Shown here: piece by piece, positions 1 through 6,211 of the stretch
Position numbering within the stretch: the first letter of the stretch is position 1
Layout: each line of letters starts with the position of its first letter
From: Asaia bogorensis
GTDB taxonomy: Bacteria > Pseudomonadota > Alphaproteobacteria > Acetobacterales > Acetobacteraceae
Assembly (NCBI GenBank): GCA_945871455.1
Contig: CAMBXJ010000249.1
Location: 1 to 6,673, forward strand
DNA: 6,673 nt
Direction of reading: 5' to 3'
Translations under genes and position numbers: made by a program
Notes under the pieces: generated by a model
What the model was told of the DNA's origin: nothing
Database searches by the model: none
Seen by the model: only the letters and a program-made list of their open reading frames with translations

Positions 1-2
1 TG

Positions 3-971
3 AACAATCAGAAGATGGCGATTGCCGGTTTGCTCCTGACGGCCATCGCGAGGCGCCAACGGGTCTGTCTGCCCTATATTTTCCTCTGGGATCAGGTGCG
101 TGGCGGCGATTTCCTGACCCCGTTCGCCAATATCTTCGCGCCCGAGCCGGTGCGCCGCTTCGCCGAACAGATGCAGATCGCCCTGGCCGACGAACCCCCG
201 GTCGACGACCGTAGCGATTGGACCTATTTTCGCGGTTTCTCCGAGCTTCTGGCGACCAATTCGAGCCGGATCGTCGTCATGACAGTCCTGCAAGCCGCCG
301 CCTGCCTGCGCCCGCGCATCGCCACCCACGCGCTGTTTGAGCGGCTGCGTAACCACGTTCACACCGCGTTGGGGATTCGTGCCGCCATTCAGCTCCGGAT
401 CGAGCATGACTGGATCGAGTATGCGCCGTATCTGCGGTCACAGGTTGGCGACCATAACGAAGACCTCGATCTTGATTTCGTGGGCATTCTGTCGAAGGTC
501 AAGGCGGCGCGTCCTGACCTTCGGATTGCCTACGTCACCTGCGACGAAGGCGCGCTGCCCACACCGAAGCACGAGATCAGGGCCCTGGCGCGCAGCCGCT
601 TCGACATCGATCTGGTCTGGAAAAGCGACTTTCTGGGCGAGGCCGAACTCCGGACGTTGACATCGGTCGATCAATCCCTGATCGATTTTGAAATTGCACG
701 CTCCTGCGAGCGGTTCTTTGGCCTGACCCGCTCCACCTTTGCGAACATGCTGTGTCTGGAAACATTCGCCGCGACCGGCAAGGATGTGGCCGGACACTAC
801 ATCTACAATAATATAGGTCCGGCCGCGGTCCCAAGACGAGACAACGGATTTGCCGTCATGGCGGCGCGGGCGGTTATGGACAACCCGGTCGCCGCATTGG
901 TGTTGGATGAACCGCGCGGTGGCGATGCTGGTCCGATCGCAAGCATGCGACCCGAAGCGGATGGGGCCTGA
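3..971 (+). CDS. O-fucosyltransferase-like glycosyltransferase, 5' end outside window
   Basis: Probably a glycosyltransferase of the GDP-fucose O-fucosyltransferase/NodZ-like superfamily, transferring a sugar from a nucleotide donor. The reading frame is open at the left edge, and the codons before the first ATG (15) read N-N-Q-K. With the following M-A-I-A this resembles the family's N-terminal 'G-F-N-N-Q' nucleotide-sugar loop, so the true start lies outside the window and the ATG at 15 is internal. Counting that Met as residue 1, a second block A-I-Q-L-R-I-E-H-D-W (about 124-133) resembles the family's H-x-R segment, with Gln where His is usual. A third block (about 219-250: V-D, then F-E-I-A, F-F-G-L-T-R-S-T-F-A-N-M) matches the C-terminal 'D...A..F.G...S.F' donor-binding motif. 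No signal peptide or membrane segment is visible. The last 40 or so residues look unstructured. The family call rests on motif recall; donor and acceptor are unknown. Confidence 0.62.
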   Translation, partial: NNQKMAIAGLLLTAIARRQRVCLPYIFLWDQVRGGDFLTPFANIFAPEPVRRFAEQMQIALADEPPVDDRSDWTYFRGFSELLATNSSRIVVMTVLQAAACLRPRIATHALFERLRNHVHTALGIRAAIQLRIEHDWIEYAPYLRSQVGDHNEDLDLDFVGILSKVKAARPDLRIAYVTCDEGALPTPKHEIRALARSRFDIDLVWKSDFLGEAELRTLTSVDQSLIDFEIARSCERFFGLTRSTFANMLCLETFAATGKDVAGHYIYNNIGPAAVPRRDNGFAVMAARAVMDNPVAALVLDEPRGGDAGPIASMRPEADGA

Positions 972-1040
972 CGCGGTCGCGCCGGTCGGTCTTTCTCCGT
1001 CATGCGACGTGGGGTTAGGCCATGATCAAGCCGAGCGGAC

Positions 1041-1120
1041 TGGAATGGCGTGTGATTCATGCGACCAAACCAAACGCCAGAGCGGTTTGCCGTTTCCAGC
1101 CGGGATGAAACCGATCTAGT
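1041..1120. repeat. candidate extragenic palindromic element
   Basis: This block lies in the 219-base gap between the glycosyltransferase and dehydrogenase genes and contains overlapping imperfect palindromes. GTTTC at 1092-1096 pairs with GAAAC at 1107-1111 around a CCGG-containing loop, and CGGTTT at 1083-1088 can alternatively pair with AAACCG at 1108-1113. The block ends in CTAG (1116-1119). Its style resembles dispersed extragenic palindromes common in alphaproteobacterial genomes, but only one copy is visible, so repetition cannot be shown here. No T-run follows, so it is not a canonical terminator. The rest of the gap (972-1190) shows no gene. Confidence 0.3.
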
Positions 1121-1175
1121 GTTTCGCCAACATCGACGGCGCGGGCAGCGGCCCCATGGACCGTCCAGTGAATTT

Positions 1176-1182
1176 GGGGAGG
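1176..1182 (+). promoter_or_regulatory. ribosome binding site of the hydroxy-acid dehydrogenase
   Basis: GGGGAGG is a strong Shine-Dalgarno match, separated by 8 bases from the ATG at 1191. It fixes that ATG as the start of the dehydrogenase. Confidence 0.75.
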
Positions 1183-1190
1183 CGTGCTGA

Positions 1191-2369
1191 ATGTCAGCAC
1201 TCGACAATTGCTACAACATCTTCGATCTCCGGGAAGCCGCGAAGCGCCGCCTGCCGCGCGGCGTATTTGAGTTCGTGGACCGCGCCACCGAGGATCACCT
1301 GGCGGTCGCCGGCAATCGATCCGCGTTCCAGGATATCAAGCTGCGACACCGGGCGTTGACCGATGTTTCCGGCCGCTCGACCGCGACGACGCTGTTCGGC
1401 AAGCCCGCCGCGTTTCCGGTGGCGATCGCGCCGACCGGAGCCGCCGGCCTGTGCTGGTATCGCGGCGAACTGGCTTTGGCGAAGGCCGCGGCCAAGGCCA
1501 ATATTCCGCTGACCCTGTCCACCGCGTCCATGACCGCGATGGAGACGATCGCCGACCAGGCTGGGGGGCGGCTGTGGTTCCAGCTTTATGTGTGGAAGCG
1601 GCGGGATCTTTCCTATCAGATCATCGAACGCGCGAAGAAGGCCGGTTATGAGGCGCTGATCGTCACGGTCGATTCCGCCGTCTCGCCCAACCGGGAATAC
1701 AACGCGCGCAACGGGTTCGGTCTGCCGTTCAACCCAACGCCGCGCTTCATGGCCGACATTGCCCTGCACCCGTCCTGGACCTTGGGCGTGATGGGGCGAT
1801 ACCTGACCACGATCGGCATGCCGAAGCACGAGAACTACCCGGACCAGTTTCAGGGCACCATCACCAGCGGTGGCGGCGCCGAAAAGAATGATGGGATGGA
1901 TCGGGATTCGCTGAATTGGGACGATATCGCGATCTTCCGCGACAAATGGCCGGGTATCCTGATGCTGAAAGGCGTCAACCGGGTTGATGACGCCCTGAAA
2001 GCCGTCAGCTACGGGGTGGACGGGCTGGTCGTGTCCAACCATGGCGGGCGGAACATGGACAGCGCCGCGGCAACCCTGGAGGTACTGCCCGAGATCGCCG
2101 AGGCCGTCGGCGATAAGCTGACCATCATCCTCGATTCCGGCGTCCGGCGCGGCTCCGACATCGTCAAGGCCCTCGCGCTCGGCGCCAGATGCGTGCTGAC
2201 CGGGCGAGCGACATTGTATGGCACGGCGGTCGGCGGCGAAGACGGCGCGTTCAAGGCGCTGGGCATCATCCAAACCGAGATGGACAAGACCATGGCCTAT
2301 ACCGGTTGCAACACCGTGGATGAAATTTCGACCGATATCTTTTTCAGCGACCGCTACAGCAACACCTGA
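1191..2369 (+). CDS. FMN-dependent alpha-hydroxy-acid dehydrogenase (L-lactate/(S)-mandelate type)
   Basis: Oxidises an (S)-2-hydroxy acid to the 2-keto acid with FMN, passing electrons to the respiratory chain or to oxygen. At 392 residues it has the usual single-domain TIM-barrel length. Family residues are visible: P-T-G at 81-83 in the FMN loop, S-T-A-S at 110-113, W-F-Q-L-Y at 129-133 (Tyr133), T-V-D at 159-161, Arg168, Lys260 in L-K-G, the catalytic base His284 with Arg287 in S-N-H-G-G-R (282-287), then D-S-G-V-R-R-G-S-D at 315-323 and G-R-A-T-L-Y at 338-343. The D-S-G-x-R-R-G-S-D and G-R-A-T-L-Y wording is closest in my memory to Pseudomonas MdlB-type mandelate dehydrogenase, while the C-terminus also resembles LldD, so the substrate is open. 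Oddity: in the N-terminal segment L-P-R-G-V-F-E-F (21-28), Phe28 replaces the normally conserved active-site Tyr, and the following G-G-A motif is degraded. The gene stands alone and converges on the next gene. Confidence 0.92.
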   Translation: MSALDNCYNIFDLREAAKRRLPRGVFEFVDRATEDHLAVAGNRSAFQDIKLRHRALTDVSGRSTATTLFGKPAAFPVAIAPTGAAGLCWYRGELALAKAAAKANIPLTLSTASMTAMETIADQAGGRLWFQLYVWKRRDLSYQIIERAKKAGYEALIVTVDSAVSPNREYNARNGFGLPFNPTPRFMADIALHPSWTLGVMGRYLTTIGMPKHENYPDQFQGTITSGGGAEKNDGMDRDSLNWDDIAIFRDKWPGILMLKGVNRVDDALKAVSYGVDGLVVSNHGGRNMDSAAATLEVLPEIAEAVGDKLTIILDSGVRRGSDIVKALALGARCVLTGRATLYGTAVGGEDGAFKALGIIQTEMDKTMAYTGCNTVDEISTDIFFSDRYSNT

Positions 2370-2467
2370 CCAGGCTCCGGCGGACCGGATCGGGGGCGCG
2401 GGATCGGGGTCGGAAGGTTTGGGCGCAGGGCATGGCTGGCCGCGACCGACCGACCCAACCCGGGGGG

Positions 2468-3652
2468 TCAGGCCGGCATTTTGCAGCCGGTGCCAGGGTC
2501 GGCCAGGGCTTCCGCCGCGGGCCCGACCACCACGTTCTCGCCGCCTTTCGCTTCCCGCAGCCAGATCGTCTGGATCGGATTATGAGACGCCGACAGAGTG
2601 AACGCTCCACGCGGGCTGTCGATCTTGGCGGCGCGGATCGCGGCGGCCAGCGGCTTGATCGCGGCGGCGTCTCCCTTGGTTGCCGCCAGCCCGACCGCCA
2701 GCATCTGCGCGGCATCGTACCCCTGCACGGCATAGACGTCGGCGTCTCGGCTGGTCACGACCTTGAACGCGGTCCGGAACGTCACGTTTTTCGGGTTCGT
2801 CAGGCCATCGCCATAGTGCAGCGCGGTCTGAATGCCCTCCGCCGCCGCGCCCTGGGCCTTCAGCACGCCTTCGGTCAGGAAGCCGGACCCGCACAGCGGC
2901 AGCTTTTCCCGCAGCCCCGCCGCGGCGTAGTCCTTCACGAACTGCACCGCGCCGCCACCGGCAAAGAACGACCCGACCGCTTCAACCCCAAGATCGGGCA
3001 ACTGAGCCAGCAACGGCTGAAAATTGGTCTCCGGGAAGGGCAGGGTCAGGACTTTCGTCAACTCGCCGCCGCCCGAGCGCAATCCGTCGCGGAATCCATC
3101 GCCGGATTCCCTTCCGGCCGCATAGTCCCAGGTAACCCACGCCGCCTTCTTCACGCCCTTCGCGGCCAGCGCCTTGCCCATGCCATAGGCCGGCTGCCAG
3201 TTGCTGAATGATGACCGGAACACGTACGGGGAGCATAAATCCCGTGTCGCCGCGACATTGCCGGCGTTCGGGATGATCAGCGGCACCTCTTTTTCTCGCG
3301 CGGCCTGCACCAGGGCCATCACCACGCCGGAATGGACGGTGCCGACCAGCACATCGACATTGTCGCGTCCCAACAGGCGGTTGACGTTGGCAGGGGCCTT
3401 GGACGGATCGGATTCGTCGTCCAGCCGCACCAACGTCACGTCGCGGCCGCCGAATTTGCCGCCCATCTCCTTCAGGCAGAGGTCGAAGGCGGCGGCGATA
3501 TTCTCGCCCAGCACGGCGAAGGTGCCGGAAAACGGCAACATCAACCCGACCTTCAACGGTGCGCCCTGGGCGATGGCGGGGCGAGCCAGAACCGTGGCCG
3601 AGGCGGCACCGGCAAGAGTGGAGAGCGCCCTGCGGCGTGACATGGGGGACAT
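2468..3652 (-). CDS. ABC transporter substrate-binding protein, branched-chain amino acid/aromatic acid class
   Basis: Periplasmic type I binding protein (Peripla_BP_6/LivJ-like) that captures a solute for an ABC importer. I take the start at 3652 (394 residues). The frame stays open another 109 codons upstream, but that extension runs antisense through the MaoC gene and is low-complexity, whereas ATG 3652 has a good ribosome binding site and begins a perfect export signal: S-R-R-R-A-L at 5-10, a hydrophobic stretch, and A-R-P-A-I-A ending at 28. The arginines suggest Tat export, though Sec is possible. The mature protein opens with L-K-V-G-L-M-L-P-F-S-G (33-43), the standard first strand and ligand loop of the class. 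Other typical parts are D-D-E-S-D-P (78-83), D-Y-A-A-G (176-180), Q-G-Y-D-A (310-314) and P-R-G-A-F with S-H-N-P-I-Q (347-361). Relatives with the last motif include aromatic-acid binders, so leucine-type specificity should not be assumed. No permease or ATPase genes lie nearby. Confidence 0.9.
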   Translation of the reverse strand: MSPMSRRRALSTLAGAASATVLARPAIAQGAPLKVGLMLPFSGTFAVLGENIAAAFDLCLKEMGGKFGGRDVTLVRLDDESDPSKAPANVNRLLGRDNVDVLVGTVHSGVVMALVQAAREKEVPLIIPNAGNVAATRDLCSPYVFRSSFSNWQPAYGMGKALAAKGVKKAAWVTWDYAAGRESGDGFRDGLRSGGGELTKVLTLPFPETNFQPLLAQLPDLGVEAVGSFFAGGGAVQFVKDYAAAGLREKLPLCGSGFLTEGVLKAQGAAAEGIQTALHYGDGLTNPKNVTFRTAFKVVTSRDADVYAVQGYDAAQMLAVGLAATKGDAAAIKPLAAAIRAAKIDSPRGAFTLSASHNPIQTIWLREAKGGENVVVGPAAEALADPGTGCKMPA

Positions 3653-3775
3653 GTTCGGAGACTCCTCGGCTGCTGGAGGCATGGGTGGCGTGGGGGCCGC
3701 TGGGGCATGGGCGGCGCGTTGTCGACCGCGATATCGCATGGTAGCTGAACGACCCGCAACAGACCGGTTTTTCCC
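3653..3775. promoter_or_regulatory. divergent promoter region between binding-protein and MaoC genes
   Basis: These 123 bases separate two divergently transcribed genes and must hold the start signals for the binding protein and probably for the MaoC gene. A GAGGAG ribosome binding site for the minus-strand gene is at 3662-3667, 9 bases before its ATG. No comparable Shine-Dalgarno precedes the MaoC ATG at 3776, where the sequence ends GGTTTTTCCC. I see no convincing -35/-10 pair on either strand; the most AT-leaning patch is GATATCGC at about 3729-3736. Confidence 0.4.
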
Positions 3776-4246
3776 ATGACCAACAGTCTGCCCGCCGATC
3801 CCACGCAGCGTTTTTTCGAGGACTATCCCGTCGGCGTCGTGTTCGAGCTTGGTTCGTTTTCGGTGACCGAGCAGGAAATCATCGATTTCGCGCGCCAGTA
3901 CGACCCGCAGGACATGCATGTTGACCGGGCGCTGGCGGCGGAGGGACCGTTCGGGGAGGTCATCGCCAGCGGATGGCAAACCATCGGGCTGATGATGCGG
4001 CTGTTTGTCGCCAATTTCCTGCCGAAGAACGGTCTTGCGGGACCGGGGATCGATGAGGTGCGCTGGCTTCGTCCGGTGCGTCCGGGCGACGCGCTGCGGG
4101 CACGGATCACCATCCAGGAAGCGCGCCGGTCACGCTCCAAGCCGGATCGCGGCCTGGTGCAGGGGCTGGTCGAGGTCAGCAATCAGAACGATGAGGTTGT
4201 CATGACATTGCGACCGTTGAATTTGGTCCGCTGCCGCCCGGCCTGA
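3776..4246 (+). CDS. MaoC-like hot-dog-fold (R)-specific enoyl hydratase family protein
   Basis: A 156-residue single hot-dog-fold protein of the MaoC dehydratase family. Members hydrate enoyl-CoA or related thioesters, or act as dehydratases in CoA-ester and acyl metabolism. The opening R-F-F-E-D-Y-P-V-G (12-20) is the usual N-terminal block. The hydratase motif follows: D-F-A-R-Q-Y-D-P-Q-D-M-H-V-D (37-50), giving catalytic Asp43 and His48, then F-G-E-V-I-A-S-G-W-Q-T (59-69), which forms the substrate tunnel. The later segment V-R-W-L-R-P-V-R-P-G-D (95-105) is also family standard. The start at 3776 is forced, because the frame has a stop at 3746-3748 and no other start codon after it. It lacks a clear Shine-Dalgarno, so translation may be weak or nearly leaderless. 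The protein is cytosolic with no signal peptide. The YkgJ gene follows on the same strand after 83 bases and may share its transcript. The substrate cannot be read from sequence. Confidence 0.9.
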   Translation: MTNSLPADPTQRFFEDYPVGVVFELGSFSVTEQEIIDFARQYDPQDMHVDRALAAEGPFGEVIASGWQTIGLMMRLFVANFLPKNGLAGPGIDEVRWLRPVRPGDALRARITIQEARRSRSKPDRGLVQGLVEVSNQNDEVVMTLRPLNLVRCRPA

Positions 4247-4255
4247 GCCGCGGGT

Positions 4256-4308
4256 CCCCCCGATTCTGGATTGCGCCATCCTGGATCGCGTCCTCTTGCG
4301 TCGGGGGG
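4256..4308 (+). promoter_or_regulatory. G/C hairpin upstream of the YkgJ-family gene
   Basis: CCCCCCGA at 4256-4263 is perfectly complementary to TCGGGGGG at 4301-4308, an 8-bp stem with a 37-base loop ending 21 bases before the YkgJ-family ATG. The loop holds a near-perfect direct repeat (CTGGATTGCG at 4266 and CTGGATCGCG at 4281) and a small GGAT/ATCC hairpin. No T-run follows, so it is not a standard terminator. It could shape the leader RNA or be a chance GC pairing. Confidence 0.3.
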
Positions 4309-4329
4309 CCGAGATACTGATGCTACGGG

Positions 4330-4698
4330 ATGGTTTCCCACGAACGTCTGGACTGCATGCAATGCCCGGCACTGTGTTGTCGCATGGCCGGCTATGTGCG
4401 CGTCGGGCGAGAGGACATCCGCAGGCTGGCCAAGCACCTGAAGCTGACGGTGCCCGATTTCGAAAAGCGGCACATCGTCGAAATCACCAAGAAGGGCGAG
4501 AAGCGGATCAAGGAAGGCTTCAAGACATGCCAGTTCCTGACGGGCGAGCGGCTTTGCGGCGTTTATGACGCTCGACCCAGCGATTGTCGCGGCTATGTCT
4601 GCTGGAACCAGGAAGACGAGACCGTCTACGATTATGCCGCGTTCCTGCAGGAACCCGTGACCAGGCTTCGGGATCGGGAGAAAGGCGTCAAGAAGTGA
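4330..4698 (+). CDS. YkgJ-family cysteine-cluster protein
   Basis: A 122-residue protein of the YkgJ/CxxCxxxCC family, annotated as a putative zinc- or iron-chelating domain; the biological role of the family is not established. Eight cysteines are visible: Cys9, Cys12, Cys16 and Cys17 in the N-terminal C-x2-C-x3-C-C cluster, then Cys67, Cys76, Cys86 and Cys91. The segment L-C-G-V-Y-D-A-R-P-S-D-C-R (75-87) is the family's hallmark second half. A lysine-rich helical middle (about 53-65) and a charged tail (111-122) flank the cluster. The start follows an in-frame stop at 4318-4320, and only ATG 4330 keeps the first cysteine pair. There is no good Shine-Dalgarno. The protein is probably cytosolic, with no signal peptide. 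It lies 83 bases downstream of the MaoC gene, and its last 11 bases overlap the end of the convergent esterase gene. Confidence 0.88.
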   Translation: MVSHERLDCMQCPALCCRMAGYVRVGREDIRRLAKHLKLTVPDFEKRHIVEITKKGEKRIKEGFKTCQFLTGERLCGVYDARPSDCRGYVCWNQEDETVYDYAAFLQEPVTRLRDREKGVKK

Positions 4699-5647
4699 TG
4701 CGTTGACCGCCCGGTAGCAGATGCTGGCGGAGAAAGGCGCAAATCCGGTCGTATTCCGCCTTTGCGGCCGCCCCGGTAAATCGGGCGCGCATGAAGCCGT
4801 GAATCATGCCCCGCGCCTCTCGGTAGGTTACATCGACACCGGCCTCGGCCAGTTTTGCCGCATAGAACCGCCCGTCGTCGCGCACAGGGTCCAGTTCGGC
4901 CGACACCACGTAGGCTGGCGGCAGGGCGGAGAAATCGGTGGCGACCGCCGGGCGCGCATACGGGTCGGACAGATTGGCGGGATCGGGCAACAGCAGCTTC
5001 AGGTAAGCGTGGCAGGCAGCCGTGGTCAGCCCGTAGCCCTCGGCATTGTCGATATAGGACCCGCTGGTCATCTCGGTCCCGATCACGGTGTAGATCACGG
5101 CCTGGGCGGCGATGCGGGGGCCGCCGCGATCCCGCGCGGCCAGGCAGAGGGAGGCGGCCAGGTGCCCGCCCGCGCTGTCTCCCACCAACGCGATGCGCAT
5201 CGGGTTGATTCCGAACTCCCGCGCATGGTCGGCCAGATAGGCCAATACGCCGAAGCAGTCGTTGAATGCGGCCGGATACGGATATTCCGGGGTCAAGCGG
5301 TAATCGATACTGATGGTTGCGACACCGACCTCCTGGGTGAAGCCCCAGGCGATCGGGTCGGAGCTGTCCAGGTCGCCCTTCATGAACCCGCCACCATGCA
5401 TGTAGACGATGCAAGGCAGCGCGCCGGCGGCGTCGGTGGGGCGATAGAGCCGCACCGGAACCTCACATTCCACGGTGGGGATGTGAACATCACGGACGGC
5501 GATGGTGTTGGGGCGCGGCGGAGCGATGCTGCGCGTATAGGCGGTCCAACCGGCGCGTTGTTCGGCGACCGTGGTGCCGCCATAGGCGACTTTTTGAGCG
5601 TCCGTCAGCACCTGCATGTCCGGATGCGGTTGGCGTGGGGTGTTCAT
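4688..5647 (-). CDS. alpha/beta hydrolase, hormone-sensitive-lipase (family IV) esterase
   Basis: A cytosolic carboxylesterase of the hormone-sensitive-lipase-like family, typically hydrolysing short-chain acyl esters. The catalytic signature is complete: the oxyanion loop H-G-G-G-F (84-88), D-Y-R-L-T-P-E (115-121), nucleophile Ser158 in G-D-S-A-G-G (156-161), Asp253 in E-L-D-P-V-R-D-D-G (251-259), and His283 in M-I-H-G-F (281-285). At 319 residues it has the normal family length including the N-terminal cap helices. The frame continues upstream, but I place the start at 5647: ATG 5647 is preceded by AAAGGA 9 bases away, the upstream extension is Arg/Pro-rich without family similarity, and the family cap begins shortly after this Met. 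There is no signal peptide. Its 3' end overlaps the convergent YkgJ-family gene by 11 bases. The natural substrate is unknown. Confidence 0.92.
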   Translation of the reverse strand: MNTPRQPHPDMQVLTDAQKVAYGGTTVAEQRAGWTAYTRSIAPPRPNTIAVRDVHIPTVECEVPVRLYRPTDAAGALPCIVYMHGGGFMKGDLDSSDPIAWGFTQEVGVATISIDYRLTPEYPYPAAFNDCFGVLAYLADHAREFGINPMRIALVGDSAGGHLAASLCLAARDRGGPRIAAQAVIYTVIGTEMTSGSYIDNAEGYGLTTAACHAYLKLLLPDPANLSDPYARPAVATDFSALPPAYVVSAELDPVRDDGRFYAAKLAEAGVDVTYREARGMIHGFMRARFTGAAAKAEYDRICAFLRQHLLPGGQRITS

Positions 5648-6211
5648 CGCGGCATGTCCTTTACGTCGGTCGCGGCGGCAACGGCGGGATCGGTCCCACG
5701 CCGCTCCGTCGGTACAACGACACAGCGGTTCCGGGTATCGGCGAGGCCATCGACGGAAAACCCCGGCGCCATGCCCGCTTTGGGCCGCCTGGCGGCGATC
5801 AATCCGGGGCACTGGTTCGGTGGTTCGGCCATTCGTGAGGCGGCATCCATGGGGCGGTTCGTCCGCGGTTTGCGGTATCGCTTTCGGCCGCCAATCCCGG
5901 ACGGAGGTCGACCGCATACGATGATAATAGACCGCGCCCGAGCTGCCCAGATGACGCCGCGGTCGACCACGCCTGCTTTCACCGGCTTGAAGGTAGAAAC
6001 CTCTCACGGCGTCCCGTGCGTGCGGTTCTCCCAGCCGCCCTGCTCGGTCGGTTGCGGGTGCTACGGCGACGCGCACGAATACTTGCTACACGCGGGCACA
6101 CCGCCCCTCATGGTCTTTGCCTGGATCGACCCGGCGACCTGCGCTTCAACGCCAAAGAGGGCCGGGGCGGGAGGCAGCGCCTCGGTTGTAGCGATCATTT
6201 GTGCGCGTCGT
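5648..6211. other. 564-base stretch without a convincing gene
   Basis: This lies between the esterase and acetyltransferase genes, both on the minus strand. It begins with the esterase ribosome binding site (AAAGGA on the minus strand, 5657-5662). Open frames exist in several registers, but all give Arg/Pro/Gly-rich translations with no family I recognise. The only AT-rich patch is ATGATAATAG at 5921-5930, which reads TATTAT on the minus strand, a 5-of-6 match to a -10 box. No good -35 accompanies it, and it is about 275 bases from the esterase ATG. I see no tRNA, no terminator with a T-run, and no transposase remnant. Confidence 0.5.
5906..5968. repeat. 10-bp inverted repeat flanking an AT-rich patch
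   Basis: GGTCGACCGC at 5906-5915 is the exact reverse complement of GCGGTCGACC at 5959-5968. The arms are 43 bases apart and bracket the AT-rich TATTAT/GATAAT patch. Each arm also contains the self-complementary GTCGAC core, so the site could be two copies of a dimeric operator. The complementarity does not extend beyond the 10 bp in either direction. Function is inferred from position only. Confidence 0.3.

Noticed and set aside
1156..1359. A short plus-strand frame overlapping the dehydrogenase start
   Set aside because: It has no ribosome binding site or similarity and is out of frame with the clear dehydrogenase gene.
1194..2273. A 359-codon minus-strand frame opposite the hydroxy-acid dehydrogenase
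   Set aside because: It is an antisense shadow in the register that avoids stops in GC-rich genes. The plus strand carries the full set of dehydrogenase catalytic residues and a strong ribosome binding site.
2370..2467. A terminator between the convergent dehydrogenase and binding-protein genes
   Set aside because: GGTTTGGG (2416-2423) can pair with CCCAACCC (2454-2461) with one mismatch, and GGGTCGG with CCGACCC as an alternative, but loops are about 30 bases or more and no T-run follows on either strand.
2432..3211. A 259-codon plus-strand frame opposite the binding-protein gene
   Set aside because: It is Arg/Gln-rich with no family similarity, and lies entirely across a well-supported minus-strand periplasmic binding protein.
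3653..3979. A 109-codon N-terminal extension of the binding protein
   Set aside because: It runs antisense through the MaoC coding region and would bury the export signal. The ATG at 3652 has a GAGGAG ribosome binding site and starts the signal peptide directly.
5648..6076. An N-terminal extension of the esterase upstream of 5647
   Set aside because: The extra 143 residues are Arg/Pro-rich and unrelated to the family, and the family's normal length and a good ribosome binding site point to the ATG at 5647.
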